64,000 nt of DNA from Cubamyces lactineus. Lineage: Eukaryota > Basidiomycota > Agaricomycetes > Polyporales > Polyporaceae. Each line of letters begins with the position of its first letter. The first letter of the stretch is position 1. The position numbers and the translations under genes were made by a program. A model generated the notes under the pieces. The model was not told the DNA's origin. It did not search any database and was given only the letters and a program-made list of their open reading frames with translations. Positions 22,704-34,900 of this stretch are shown in pieces. The DNA is taken from positions 2,666,001 through 2,730,000 of the forward strand of contig JACDTU010000001.1 in the NCBI GenBank assembly GCA_022376465.1, read 5' to 3'.

Positions 22704-25700
22704 ATGCCCTTTGAAGCCACTGACCTTCCTCCGCACGTCACGGCCGACTTCCGAGCCCCGAAAGAGCTGCTTGCGAAAGGCACCACGGCGCCGGAGCTAT
22801 ATGACTGGCATGCGAAGGGGAACCCCAACTACCCGCTATTTACTTACGACGATGGCGGCAAGCACGAGTACATCACCTATGCCATAGCGAACTTGGCCAT
22901 CGACCGCGCGGCACGCTATGTATCGTCATTTGCCGGACACCCTCCCAAGGACGACGCCGATCGACCGACCGTAGCTGTCTTCGCCAATGCTGGTTAGCTT
23001 GTCACGATAATTCATAACCGCTAGCTTACTGAACACCCCTTGCCCTGACCGACAGATACAATCACGTATTTCTGCACCGTCATCGGCGCGATGCGAGCTG
23101 GCTGCACCGTGTTCCTGATCTCCACTCGCAATGGACCCGCCGGGGTGGCAGACATGTTGCAGAAGACGAACGTATCCCAGATGCTGGTTTCTCCGGATGT
23201 CGCCGTCCGTCAGGTCGCACACGACACTGTGGGCCTTCTTCCGGCGGGCCAGTTGAGCCTTCAAGCTATGCCTACGTTCGGAGACCTATTCCCGAAGGAC
23301 ACGAAGTCTGCTAATAAGGCTTTCGAACGCGAAGTGAAATTTCCGGAAACGTACGACATAGACTCTTACGCATTGATCATCCACTCGTCCGGTACGTGCT
23401 TTGCGGCGTAGAATCATGACTTCTGTCACTGGATGTGAGCTGAAAATGTTTTTGATGGTTTCAAGGATCTACTGGCCACCCGAAGCCAATACGATGGACC
23501 CATAGGTGGCTAACATCGTTTGGCCGTGTTGCTCGTCAGTGTACATCTCTGAGCCATGTCTCTCAGTCGAACCTGACTGGGCTGACTGTATCCAGTGTCT
23601 GTCGAGGTCGACACGTCGCGATCCGTCATGGGCTGTCACGGGACGCTGATGTCCCATGGTCTCGGTGCATTCCTCTATGTTGGATCGGTGAGTTAGAGAT
23701 ATCCTAGGCAGCCTATGCCAACACTGACTTCATCGTGCTATTCACCATCTCTTCGAGAAAGCCTGTCAACGGTTACGTTGTGGCCGCGTTCAAGCCGCAG
23801 ACGCCGCCTAGAATACCCATACCTAGTGCAGTATGGGAAGGCATCGCCGCTACCAAGTGCGACTACATATGGGCCGTGCCATCCTTCATCGAGGTATGGG
23901 CCTTCATAACCTACTGCTCATGGGTCTAACCTCGGACTTTGTACGAGTAGGAATGGGCGCGCGACCCTGAGAAGGTGGACGGTATGCGGCGGACGCGCGG
24001 AGTCGTGAGCACACTGGTCTTTCAGTGATATACGGCAGGCTTACCTGTTCTTGCAAGTGTTTCGGTGGCGCGCCTCTTGCGTCGGAGGTCGGCGACGCCC
24101 TGGCATCGCAAGGTGTAAACCTCTTCTCCATATACGGACTGTAAGTCATTCGTGTCTCATGAAAATTAAATCGGTTGTCTCACGGGCTTTCCAGGACTGA
24201 AGTCGGCCTGGTCAACCTGCCTGTACGACGTGAGTACTTGAGTGCCCGCGCTTGAGCTACGCTCGACTCCATGCTGACACTGCGCACACAGCCAACCCAG
24301 GATTGAACTGGGAATACTTCAGCGCCCACCCAGCCAGGGAAGTCAGGTTTGTCCCGCACGACGACAACAAGTATGAAGTCGTTGTTCTCGTAGGTTCATT
24401 CCCACCGTGGACGGAATGTTGGCTAACGACTCATCCGCGCTAGTCTGACCCGAACTTGTCGCTACCGGTGATCAACATGAAATACGAAGGGCGAGATGCG
24501 TACGCCACGGGTGACCTCGCGGTGCCTCACGAGACCCTCCCTGGATTTTGGGCAGTATATGGACGCACGGACGAGCAAATTGTACTGTCTAATGGGGAAA
24601 AGGTTAGTCCTTTAAAGACCCGTTTAATACGATAGAGAACTGGCGCTTAAGGTGCGGACAGACGAACCCACTCCCTATGGAGCAGGTGGTGAACCGGGAC
24701 CCACACGTGAAGAGCTCTGTCATGTTCGGCAGCAGGAAGTTCCAGAATGGGATTCTCGTGCAGCCGCAGGAGCAGTATGCTATTGATCCGAATGACAGCG
24801 CACAGCTGGAGGCGTTCAGGAACAAGATCTGGTGCGTCGTTCGTTCGTAGTTCGCGCTACCTGGTGTATGACCTGATGCATATCCGCTTTACAGGCCGAG
24901 TATTGAACGGGCAAATGAGTTGGCACCGCAGCATTCTAGGATATTCAAAGAGGTCAGTACTCAATCCCCCGAGTGCACATTCACCACTCACCTATGACCC
25001 ACGCTAGATGGTCCTCGTCACGTCCCCCATAAAGCCTCTGCAGTTCAACGTCAAGGGCCTTCCGCGACGCAAGATCATCCTCAAGGAATACCACGACGAA
25101 ATCGAGGCATGCTACAAGAAGGTCGAAGACAGCGCCCAAGCAGACGTACCGTCACCCCAAACCTGGGACAAGGCCGGTACGCTGGGCTTCGTGCGGGCTG
25201 TCGTCGACCATACGCTGCGCAGACGCATCTCGGACGATGCGGATATCTTCCGCAATGGGTGCGACAGGTGCGCCTTCCTCAGCGTATATGCTACAGTGTT
25301 GGACGAGTACCAATGCTAATTGCATTCCTCTGTGTAGCCTGCAGGCCACGTGGATTCGCAACACGATCCTGCGCGCACTCCGCGAAGTAGATCCTGGTGC
25401 CGCCAAGCGCCTCAACTCGAACTTCGTCTTCAACGCGCCGACCATCTCCAGCCTCGCAAATGTCGTGCAGACGGCCCTCCACAACCAGAACGGGATCAAC
25501 GGTACATCGCACGCCCCGCAAGACCTGTGGAAGTACGTTAAGAAGTACTCCGCGGGGTTCCCATCGCGATCCGCCAACTTGGTCGACCGCCCCGCATCGT
25601 CAAAGGACGTCGTCTTGATCACGGGGACGACGGGAGGTTTTGGGTGCGACGCGCTCGAGCACTTGTTGCGCGACGAGACCGTCGAGCGTGTGTACGCATT

Positions 25701-26908
25701 CAACCGCAAGGGTACGAACGCGCCCGAGCGGCAGCGCGTGCAGTTCCGCGCGAGAGGTCTAGATGAAGCGTTGCTGGATACGCCGAAGTTCAGAATGGTC
25801 GAGGCGGTATTGCATGAGCCCGGCTTTGGCATCGAGCCGCGGCTGCTGGACGAGATCCGGCGGTCCGTTACACATATTATGCATAATGGTGCGTCGGCCT
25901 GTGGTTCATTGAGCGGAGAGATGCTCATGAACCGATGCAAATGCATAGCGTGGAAGGTCGACTTCAACCTGTCACTGCATTCATTCGAGGTCGACCTGCA
26001 AGGCACGCGGAACCTAATCGACCTCGCGATTAGCTCGCCGTTCCGTCAAGCACCAACCGTAGTCTTCGTCAGCTCTATCGGCGTGTTCAGCAGTGCGTGC
26101 ATCCCTACCGACCGTCGAACACGCACCCGTCGCTAATCTACATATCACTTCTCACTTCTCACAGACTATAAGGGCGTCACCCCTGCCCCAGAAGTCCCGC
26201 TCGACGACCCGACGTCCGCGTTCGGCAGTGGCTACCCTGAGGCGAAGTGGGTCGCTGAACACGTTCTACAGAATGCTACGAAGGAGACCGGCGTGAAAAC
26301 GGTAGTAATGCGTCTTGGTCAGGTCTGCGGGGACAGGGTCGGCCACTGGAACGAGAGAGAGTGGTTCCCAGCGCTCGTCAAGTCTGCCCAGCTCCTTCGA
26401 TGCTTGCCGGACGTCAGTGGGGTATGTGACATACAAGTCTTCTATCATTGAAAAACCACTGACGGGCGTGTAACAGGACATTACGTGGATCCCGGGATAC
26501 GAAGGTGCGAAGGCGTTCACGGAGATGCGGCATTCGTCCGAGCCCATCGTGCACCTCGTCCACCCACGACCCGTCCCATGGCGCACCGTCATCGCACCGA
26601 TCGCGGCTGAGTTGGGAGTACCGCTGGTCTCGTATCAAGCGTGGCTGCCTGCCTTGGAAGCGAGCACTTGCGGCGTTGGGGATGCGGATGAGGTCAAGCT
26701 CATGAAGGCGAACCCTGCGCTTCGTATCATCGACTTCTTCAGGGCCCTAAAGCAGTCCCCTGATCATGAACCTCTTGGAATTGTGTACTTGTCGTCGGAG
26801 AAGGCGACGAAGGTGTCGGAGACGTTGGCTAGGATGTCGGCGTTGGATGCGGGCCGCGCGAGGAAGTGGCTTGCGGCGTGGCGGAAGTCTGGATTTCTGA
26901 GTGTTTGA
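22704..26908 (+). CDS. NRPS-like A-T-R enzyme (adenylation, carrier, reductase)
   Basis: Seventeen exons give about 1,072 residues. The adenylation part (about 1-560) has the P-loop HSSGSTGHPKP and FSIYGLTEVGL. A carrier domain follows, with the phosphopantetheine serine in NGCDSLQATW (Ser612, codon split by an intron). The reductase part has the NADPH motif TGTTGGFG (708-715) and the Y-x3-K pair in GYPEAKW (Tyr867, Lys871). Such enzymes adenylate an acid, hold it as a thioester and release it reduced as an aldehyde or alcohol, like alpha-aminoadipate reductase and carboxylic acid reductases. There is no condensation domain. The exon 3/4 boundary (donor near 23535, acceptor 23595) is the least certain. 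A 20-nt apparent intron at 23688 is replaced here by a 74-nt one ending at 23761. No tailoring enzymes flank it. Confidence 0.88.
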
Positions 26909-27064
26909 CGTGTTGTTATGCGCATAATGTGCAGTGTATGTACGATAGGACGTCAATAAGAACGGTTCTCTACATACCTTCGCAGTTCATTATGACGGGC
27001 ATCTAGTGCAAAACCATTGCGAAAACCTCGATCCCGCTTTTCGTGTTACACTTACTTACACAGT

Positions 27065-27992
27065 TCACAGCTTCCCACACCCTCCAATCCACACTGGAAC
27101 GGAAGGCTTCCCATCCGCACTTCCAACCTCGTCTAGGCGATCCAGGACGTCCCAGCCCTCCTGTAGCTCGCCAAACACGACGTACTTGCCATTCATCTTC
27201 GCAAGCTTGCCCTCATCGTCCGTGAGCACGACGAAGAATTGCGAAGAGTTGGTGTTCTTTCCTGAGTTGGCCATTGCGAGCGAACCGCGACGCATTTTCT
27301 TCTTCAGGCCGGCTTTGTCGTCGTTGAATTTCCCGCCATAGATGGACTATAGCGTATTCAATGAGGCGTCATCAAGAGTAGCCTTTCCGTGAGACGGCTC
27401 TGAACGCACCTCGCCGCCGCTGCCGTCTCCTCGTGTGATGTCTCCGCCTTGGGCGACGAAGCCTTTGACAATCCTGTGTATAGTGCACCCCAGGTAATGC
27501 AGCTTCTTGTTCGGTGCGTTCTTGCACATGCCCTTTTCGCCAGTGCAAAGGGCTAGGAAGTTCGCTGTCGTTTTCGAGAACCCTTGGCTATCATCAAGCT
27601 CAAAGACAAGGCGACCGGCAAGCAAGGGGGCCGGAGGTGTGAATCGCATTTCGAGAGAGCTCTTTGAATGTCGATGGATCATCGCGGGCCAGGCATGGGC
27701 AACGAAGAGCCAGGCCTCAGTACCGAGTATACGAGCAAGGAAGACAAGTAAGTACGTCGAGCTCTTTCAGAATGTCTTGCTGTTCCTCTGAAAGCAAGGG
27801 TGGAGAATCGGGGAGGCCGTAGATTGCGGCATTTTTAGCAAGTAGAGATGTGGTAGCGTCGTATGCGGCTTGTTCACGCGCGTGTGCGCTTTCATCGCCC
27901 ATAAAAACGTCGAGGAACGCGAGGACACCCATCGCAGGAGGGTGGCTGATGGTGGTGACGGCGAGAAATGGTGATGGCTGGTAGATACTCAT
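27065..27992 (-). CDS. Cyclophilin-type peptidyl-prolyl isomerase with N-terminal insertion
   Basis: Three exons (27992-27756, 27715-27410, 27346-27065) give 274 residues, or 254 from the second ATG at 27932. The fold is clear: AFLDVFMGD (strand 1), AGRLVFELDD (strand 2), TTANFLALCTGEKG, IHRIVKGFVAQGGDITRG with the catalytic arginine, SIYGGKF, SLAMANSGKNTNSSQFF and NGKYVVFG. Between strands 1 and 2 lies an insertion of about 75 residues. The tryptophan that binds cyclosporin A in human CypA (W121) aligns with lysine in LAKMNGK. Intron 1 (27755-27716) is short at 40 nt, so that junction is the weakest. A broken copy lies 3.2 kb away in the same orientation. The gene converges on the A-T-R gene with 156 bp between stops. 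Confidence 0.85.
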
Positions 27993-28353
27993 GAGAGCGC
28001 CTACTCACAATTGACTATAGCAGGTGCTTCGCGTGTAACCACTTTGCATGCATCTCAGGCCATGTATAGTCCTCGCACGGGAACTCTTGCTTATCCCCAA
28101 TCTATCTGCGATGATGTGGGTCGCGGACACGTAGCCCACAGAGGTCAAGCAGCTTAGTGAACTTTCTAATGAATCTCGTAAGGCCTCCGCGGGAATGTGG
28201 ACGAAGACACCGAAGAGCGAACGAGCATGCATGACCAATTGAAGACTCCGGAGAATGAATGTGAGTATGCAGCAGTCTTTGGACGAGGACGAGGCGTATA
28301 CCGTTGAGCAAGTATGGCGGCGTCGAAGCAAGACGCGTACTGTTGGCCTCGGG
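27427..28353. repeat. Direct segmental repeat, copy A
   Basis: About 0.9 kb covering the first two exons of the intact cyclophilin and about 360 bp upstream of it. It matches 30650-31613 in the same orientation. Shared stretches include the exon around NAPNKKLHYLGC, the segment gcaggtgcttcgc, and the far flank ending cggcctcgggt. Identity was judged by eye; edges are good to about 10 bp. Confidence 0.8.
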
Positions 28354-29182
28354 TCCTCCAGTCCGAGCGCTTGCTCTGTTCCCTCAACCACCATGTACCT
28401 GCTCGCCTACGCCCTTGAGTCATCGTAGAAACCTGATATGTGTAAGACAACCTCTGCGGATGCGGAAGAACGCTGGCGTTGCAACGCGTAAATGAGTTGG
28501 CGGATCGCTATGCGTTAGTCGCGGTCCAAACGTTGATGGTACGTACGTCCATTGAGCCACCTGATGGTCATATCGCGCGTTCTCGCCTCGGGCTGCATGA
28601 AGCGGTAGGGAAGGCGGTGACGACAGGTATGGATCTTCTATACTGGATGCATCATGAGTTGGAGCTGAACTCGCGTAGTACGCAGGCGTCATATTCTAGC
28701 CAATGTCGTGGGTAGGTTTTCGCCGTGCGATCCGATGGATGCCCACAGTGAGCTCACATCTATCACAGCGCAGCTGAAGAAGTCTTCTACGCACAATGTT
28801 CATAGGCGTCAGAATGGTGGCTGGCATGCAATGCCAGATCAAGCGGCTATGAAAGCGACCATTTCAACTACGTTATTTCTATGCCAGGCACGGAGCATGG
28901 CAGCGCCGCGTCCTCAGACCCCGACGTGGGGACATCAAGATTGGTTCGAACTCGGCGAGGGCTACATCGGTGTGGGAAGATGTCCCCCGACCTATACCGC
29001 CTCCATCCGCAGGTACATGCCCCTACTGTGGCTCTGAAGCAGCTGCGTATAAGGTTGGGGACCCAAGCTACTTCACCTTTCAACCTCGTTCTCTGTGATT
29101 GCTCTTAGCTCCTTGCTGGTGCCAGTGTCCGCCTTACCGGGCTACGAGTAGTGTCCGTATCTGACGTTGGGTCTAGCAAGTC
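28354..29182. other. Unassigned region upstream of the 7-TM gene
   Basis: About 830 bp. Two plus-strand open frames (28479-28715 and 28708-29037) overlap, but neither shows a motif and no splice model joins them into a known family. They may be remains of a decayed gene or chance. No RNA gene seen. Confidence 0.3.
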
Positions 29183-30631
29183 ATGGAGGGACTAAACATC
29201 CGTTGGGTTCAGTACGATGAAGATACAGTATGTCCATTTGGTGTCATCCGTGGACAGTGTCTGACCGCCACTGTGTGCTCAGCAGCTCGCTGGAACTTCT
29301 ATGCAACAAGAAGTAGTCTCTGTCCTTGTGTCGTTCTTCTTCGAATCTCTCCTCTTTGGAGCTTTCGTAGTCACATACACACAAGGCACATGGCGCCTGC
29401 TGCGAGTGGGTAATGATCGACGCAAGCCCTCACGACGTGCATGGGCTATCTTGCTTGCGAGTACTACGATGTTGGTCCTCGCTTTGGTGGTGAGCCTGAT
29501 CTTGACGTGTATCGTCAATGTAATGATACTCAATACCATCAAGCATCTCGTTATAAGCCTCCAAACTATTCTATACGGCGCCAGCAGCTTGGGCGCTGAG
29601 TCTGCGGAGTTGGAAGACAATCGCGGCCTCCTCCCCAAGCTGGGCGTGTATATAACTCAGACCCTGATTGCGGATGCTATGATGGTGAGCGAGTCCTTGT
29701 CGTCCGCCTAACGCTCCAATGCATGTTGACATCGAGATTCATTCAGATGTACCGGGTCCTCGTTGTGTGGGCCCGACGAAGGATCGTCCTCGTTGCCCCG
29801 GCGATTCTCACTGCAATAGGCGTCGGTAAGTCGAAACCTCTGCTAGTGGCTTCGAGGTACTCCGCACGTAACTAACATTGCAGGTCAGCGACGGGATATG
29901 GGAGCCTAATTGAAGGATCTATACTGAACTTCAACGGCTTTCCGGTACCGTTCTGCATTGCGACTATATGCACTAATGTGCTCTGCACCGGTGAGAATTT
30001 GTGCTTTGCCCTTGCTTAGTGGAATCCTGATTCCAGTTCTCGTTGATGACCGGCACAGTGCTCATCATGTGGCGAATATTGAGGTCCTCGCACGGTTCTA
30101 TGGTGCCCATTCCGATTACCAGGCGCTTCGCACTGGCCCGAAGAGTGGCGGAAGCTATCGTGCAATCCGCTGCAATATACACGGTCGCGTCGGCTTCACT
30201 CTTGATCACCTACTCAACAAGCCAAGCTGACGGATACCTTGCCTGTCTGAACATCTTCCCGTCGCTAATCGTAAGTGGCTCGATCCAGATACACTAGAGT
30301 CTCAGCCCGACCTAACTCGTTTTTGGGCGTCGCGTGCTTACTGTAGGGGCTTATCTTTTCGTTCATTGTCCTGCGTCTCGCAAAACAACGGCCCACTCCA
30401 GACTCGGACTCAACGCACTGGCAGACGCGCCGTATCAGCGCTAGGCTGCACGAGAACGACGATTGCACACTCACACTTCCGATGACGAGATGCTCTAGCA
30501 TATACCTCACTCCCCCCTTGCAGATACATCTTTCACCCCTACGGCCTTCCACTGACACATTCCCTGTGCTGGCACGCGATCCCGGAGATATTGTGGACGC
30601 CAACAAACCACTGGCTCCCGGCCAGCTTTGA
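29183..30631 (+). CDS. Seven-transmembrane protein of a basidiomycete family
   Basis: Six exons (29183-29227, 29283-29684, 29747-29825, 29889-29990, 30059-30270, 30347-30631) give 374 residues. The pattern is that of the large, uncharacterised integral membrane family common in mushroom genomes: an early FFFESLLFGAFVVTYTQGTW span, a following LLASTTMLVLALVVSLIL span, LGVYITQTLIADAMM with MYRVLVVWARR, CTNVLCT joined to VLIMWRILRSS, and AIYTVASASLLITY. Seven hydrophobic spans are followed by a C-terminal tail of about 80 residues that ends 19 bp before the broken cyclophilin copy. Where two acceptors were possible I chose those that keep the family pattern. Function unknown. Confidence 0.78.
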
Positions 30632-30649
30632 CATCGCACTCCGGTGCCT

Positions 30650-31146
30650 GGGTGATATCTCCGCCCTGTGCGACAAAGCCCTTGACAATCCTGTGTACAG
30701 GGCACCCGAGATAGTGCAGCTTTTTGTTCGGCGCGTTCTTGTACATGCCTCTTTCGCCGGTGCAAAGGACCAGGAAGTTCGCCGACGTTCGACAGCCCTT
30801 GGCTATCATAGCCCGAAGACCAAGCGGCCGGCTAGCAGGGGTGTGGGAGGTATGAGCCGCATCTTGAGAGAGCACTTGGGTATGTCGAGTGGATCATCGC
30901 GGACCAGACATGTGCAACGAAGAGCCGGGCCTCAGTTTCCAGTATATAAGCGAGTAAGACAAGGATGTACGTCGAGTTCTTTCAGGATATCTTGCTGCCC
31001 CTCCGAAAGCAAGGACGGAGAGTCGGGAAGGCCGTAGATCGCGGCATATTGGTGAAATGGAGAGCGGTAGCGTCGTATGCGGCTTGTTCATGCGCGTGTG
31101 CGCCTTCATCTCCCATGAAAATGTCAAGGAACGCGAGAACAGCCAT
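30650..31146 (-). pseudogene. Truncated cyclophilin copy
   Basis: A second copy of the first two cyclophilin exons. The first exon starts AVLAFLDIFMGDEG at 31146 and loses frame through a one-base deletion after AAYDAT. The intron is still present at the same place, so this was a DNA duplication, not a reverse-transcribed copy. The second exon keeps TGERGMYKNAPNKKLHYLG and IVKGFVAQGGDIT but has further frame breaks, and homology stops there: the last third of the domain, with SIYGGKF and the active-site strands, is missing. Its truncated end faces the 3' end of the 7-TM gene. Confidence 0.85.
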
Positions 31147-31613
31147 GGCAGGATGGTGATGACGGTGGAAGATGGTAGATATCAGAGCGCCTAAGTACTC
31201 ACACATCGGCTGTGGTTCAATTTGCCACAATTGAAGCTGAAGTATAGCAGGTGCTTCGCATGTAACCACTTTGCATGCATCTGAGGCCATCCATGGCCGT
31301 AGCTCCTGCTAATCCCCCATCTATCTACGGTGTGGTAGGTTACGGTCATACAGCCCGCTACCATTGTACATTCTTTTTCCAGGCTCCGCGGGAATTTCGA
31401 CGAAGACACCGAAAAACGAACGGGCATGCATGACCATGACCCACCGAAGACGCCGGCCCATAGATGTGAGTATGCAGCGGCCCCTGGACGAGGCTGGAGT
31501 GTACACCATAAGTCCGTTAGGAGTCTGAGTAGTATCACAGCGTTCAAGTTGAAGCAAGCTTAGCAAGACGCGTTACAACTTACGCGTACCGTCGGCCTCG
31601 GGTGGAATTAGGT
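30650..31613. repeat. Direct segmental repeat, copy B
   Basis: Partner of 27427-28353, offset about 3.2 kb, same orientation. It carries the cyclophilin remnant plus its upstream flank and ends near cggcctcgggt at about 31613. Small insertions and many substitutions separate it from copy A. Confidence 0.8.
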
Positions 31614-31977
31614 CATTCTGATTGGCTGAGACAGTAAACCCGGGCCTGAGGAGACCTCAGCTCCCGACGCGCGACGCGCTCATCTTCCCGCCACCAACAT
31701 ACTGAACACAGCGCTCGTCGTCACAGACAGCCAGCTCGTCATCGTCGAACAGCACGGAGCGCTGCAGTCTCGTCGCATTGGGGTGTGCGGCCGGGTGACC
31801 AAGTGCGTCGCTCGACCCAAGAGTTCCTCTCTCACGCTGACACCTTCAGATATCAGTCCGGACACATTCACCTCCGTCGGTCCCACACGAGTCGCCGGTA
31901 CACATTCATTGTCTGCCCAGGGGAGACAACCGCCTGCCGTCCATAAAGCGTCGTGAACCACATCGCGATTTTTCGCA
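31614..31977. other. Upstream region of the ABCC gene
   Basis: About 360 bp between the repeat edge and the ABC transporter start. Presumably its promoter; no clear element seen. Confidence 0.35.
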
Positions 31978-34900
31978 ATGGCGGTCTGCAACGGCGCAAG
32001 CTGGACATCGCTCGAGGACGCGTGCGTGCGTGGGTCCTGGGCCGCCGTCCTTCCGTTCGCCTTTGTCGGTCTCGTACTCGTCTCCGCCGTCCCGCCAATC
32101 CCTGCCCTCGTGCGCATCCTCACAAAGCCCTTCACGAACTTCTTGCCGTTGCCCGAAGCCGAAGCGCTGCTCTACGGCGATGAACATGGTGGCGAGGAGA
32201 GAGAGAGGGAGAACGTGGTTCCGCTCTGGCGTACGCTCGTTCTTTCTACCGTGTCGCTCATCGAATGTCTCCTCTGGCTCGGCATCGGCTGCTATGGTCT
32301 CATCATCAACCCGGAAGACACCTGGAATGGCGTACGCGACTTTCTTATAGCTGTTACATGGTTCTATGCTGCGCTGCGTCCAATAGTCCGCCCTACAGCA
32401 ACCGTTCCACGCGATCTCTTCGTCCTCTTCGCCCTGCATCTCCTCCTTGGCGTCGTAACGTTCATCGGCCATATCTACGACCACTATGTTTATGGCTTCC
32501 CACTCCCCTCTTTGCCCGTCATTGCCGTGTATGTTGTCAACCTACTTGCAGTCGCCGGAGCCTTCGTAGTCGTCGTGAACATGCCGTTGGGCATCCCCAG
32601 CAAACATGTCAAGAAGGAGGAAATTGTGAGTAATAAGTTTAGCATCTTCAGCTAACCGCATAGCACAGTTGCTCAAGCTAGTATCTCCAATCGTTAGGGC
32701 AAGTCGGTCTCTCCCGAGGACTACACGACCGTATGGGGCTGGATGTCTTTCCGCTGGGTCGTCCCCTTGCTCGACCGGGGGATGTACAACACCCTCAACG
32801 AGTCGGACGTTTGGTCCCTCAGTCCGACGATGCAGGCTCGTCCGTTGCACATCAAATTCTCGCGGTCGACGGGCAAGCTGCTGAAACGGATCTGGAAGGC
32901 GAACTCGCTTGACCTCCTTTTGGACTTTACACTGACCTACGTCAGCATCGTGTTCAACTACGCGGGGCCGTTCTTCTTGAAGCGCATTCTGGACGCTCTG
33001 GATGGTTCGGGACGTAACCCGGAGAAGAGGGCGCTGGCGTTTGTGTACGCGTTTCTCGCGTTCGCCAGCTCGCTTTGCAAGGTGAGTTCTGTGCACCATT
33101 TGCCAGTACCGCATATAGTCGCTGAGACGACTCGCGCAGTCGCAAGCAGACGTCAATCACCTGTGGTTCGGCCGCCGCGCCGCCACGCGCATCCGGATGG
33201 AGCTGATGACGTCCATCTACGACAAGGCGCTGAAAAGGAAGGACTTTTCGGGCATCGTCAACAAGGACGCAGCGAACAAGGATGCGAAGGGCGCGGACAA
33301 GAAGAAGGACGCCGCGAAGGCGGACGAACCGAAGGCCGGGGCGGACGTCGGCAAGATCGTCAACCTGATGGCAAGCGACTCGAGTCGGATTTCGCTCACT
33401 GCCGCGGCTCTGTACTTCATCTATGGCGGTGAGTACGAACCTGTGACGTTATCGGCGCATTTAGACTGACCTCCTCATAGCACCCTTTGAAATCGTCATC
33501 GCAAGTATCTTCTTGTACCAGTAAGTAGATCGTCCCCTTTGCGCCGCTCTCCGAGTCTGAACGAATACTCCTTGGTAGACTTCTCGGCTGGGCCGCCTTC
33601 ACAGGGTTCCTCGTGATTATCCTGAGCTGGCCGCTGAACAACTTCGTCGCGAGGCGCTCTGTCCGCATCCAGAAGGGCATCTCCACGGTCCGTGACAAGC
33701 GCATGGGCGTACTCAATGAGCTCATTGGCGCGGTATGCATATCCACGATCTCCACATGGCCTGTAATGGCTAACTGAGATTGCGCGTGTAGGTCAAGTTC
33801 ATCAAGTTTTTCGCGTGGGAGGACCGCTGGATTCAGCGCGTCATGGAGGCGCGTAAGGTCGAGATGGAGTGGATGGTCAAAGGTTCGTCTGTTGACTAGC
33901 TGGTGTGCGCGTGTAGAGATACTAAGGGGCTCGGACAGCGCGTATCAACTCAATCTGTTTCTCGCTGATCTGGACGTGTGCTCCGATCCTGGTCTCCGTC
34001 ACATCCTTCTTTGCGTACATTGCGCAGGGTAACGAGTTGACGATCGGTACTGCGTTCACGGTAGGCTTCATTCGTTTTTGTTGACCTTTGTACGTACTCT
34101 GATATAAGCTGTACGCTAGTCCATCGCGCTTTTCCAGATGATCCGTACCCCTCTGAATGTCATTCCAGCTTGGATCGTCCAAGTTCTCCAGGTAAAGTCG
34201 TCTGCCCAATTTCGGCGTCGCGTGCATTGCTAATGCCTCGGCGCATAGACCAAAGTCGCCCTCGACCGTGTCGCGACGTACCTAGATGAAGAAGAGGTTG
34301 ATGAGCAGGTGTCCACGCTAAAGAAGGGCCACGTGCCTCCCTCCGAAGACAGCGATGAAGGTCTAGGGATCATCAACGGCTCCTTCAAGTGGAACGAGGT
34401 CGAGGAGAAGGAGGACGACAAATCCAAGGGCAAAGACAAAGGCAAAAGTAAGGACAACGGCAAGGCATCCACCAACGACCACGAAGCCGGCCCCTCCGAG
34501 GCAGCGTCCACGATCGCCGACAGCGCCTCCGCCATGGCGTCCACCGCTGGGGACCACCGATTCGAGCTGCGCGACATCACCGTCATGTTCCCCGAGGGCA
34601 AGCTCACTGTCGTGACCGGGCCGACGGCGAGCGGGAAGACAGCGCTCCTCATGGCGCTCCTCGGCGAGCTCACGACGCTCGAGGGGCGGATCGTGATGTC
34701 GAAAAACGCGTCGAAGGTGGACGAGCACGGGCTCGCGCACACGATCTCGTACGCGGCGCAGTCGCCGTGGCTGCGGCACCAGTCGATCAAGGATAATATT
34801 CTGTTTGGGTACCCGTACGACGAGGAGCGGTATAAGGCGGTCGTGGAGTGCTGTGCGCTGAAGCCGGATTTGGCGATCTTTGAGGATGGGGATGCTACGG

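Noticed and set aside
23688..23707. Apparent 20-nt intron in the A-T-R gene
   Set aside because: Too short to splice; a 74-nt intron ending at 23761 keeps the frame and gives the family pattern GYVVAAFKPQTPP.
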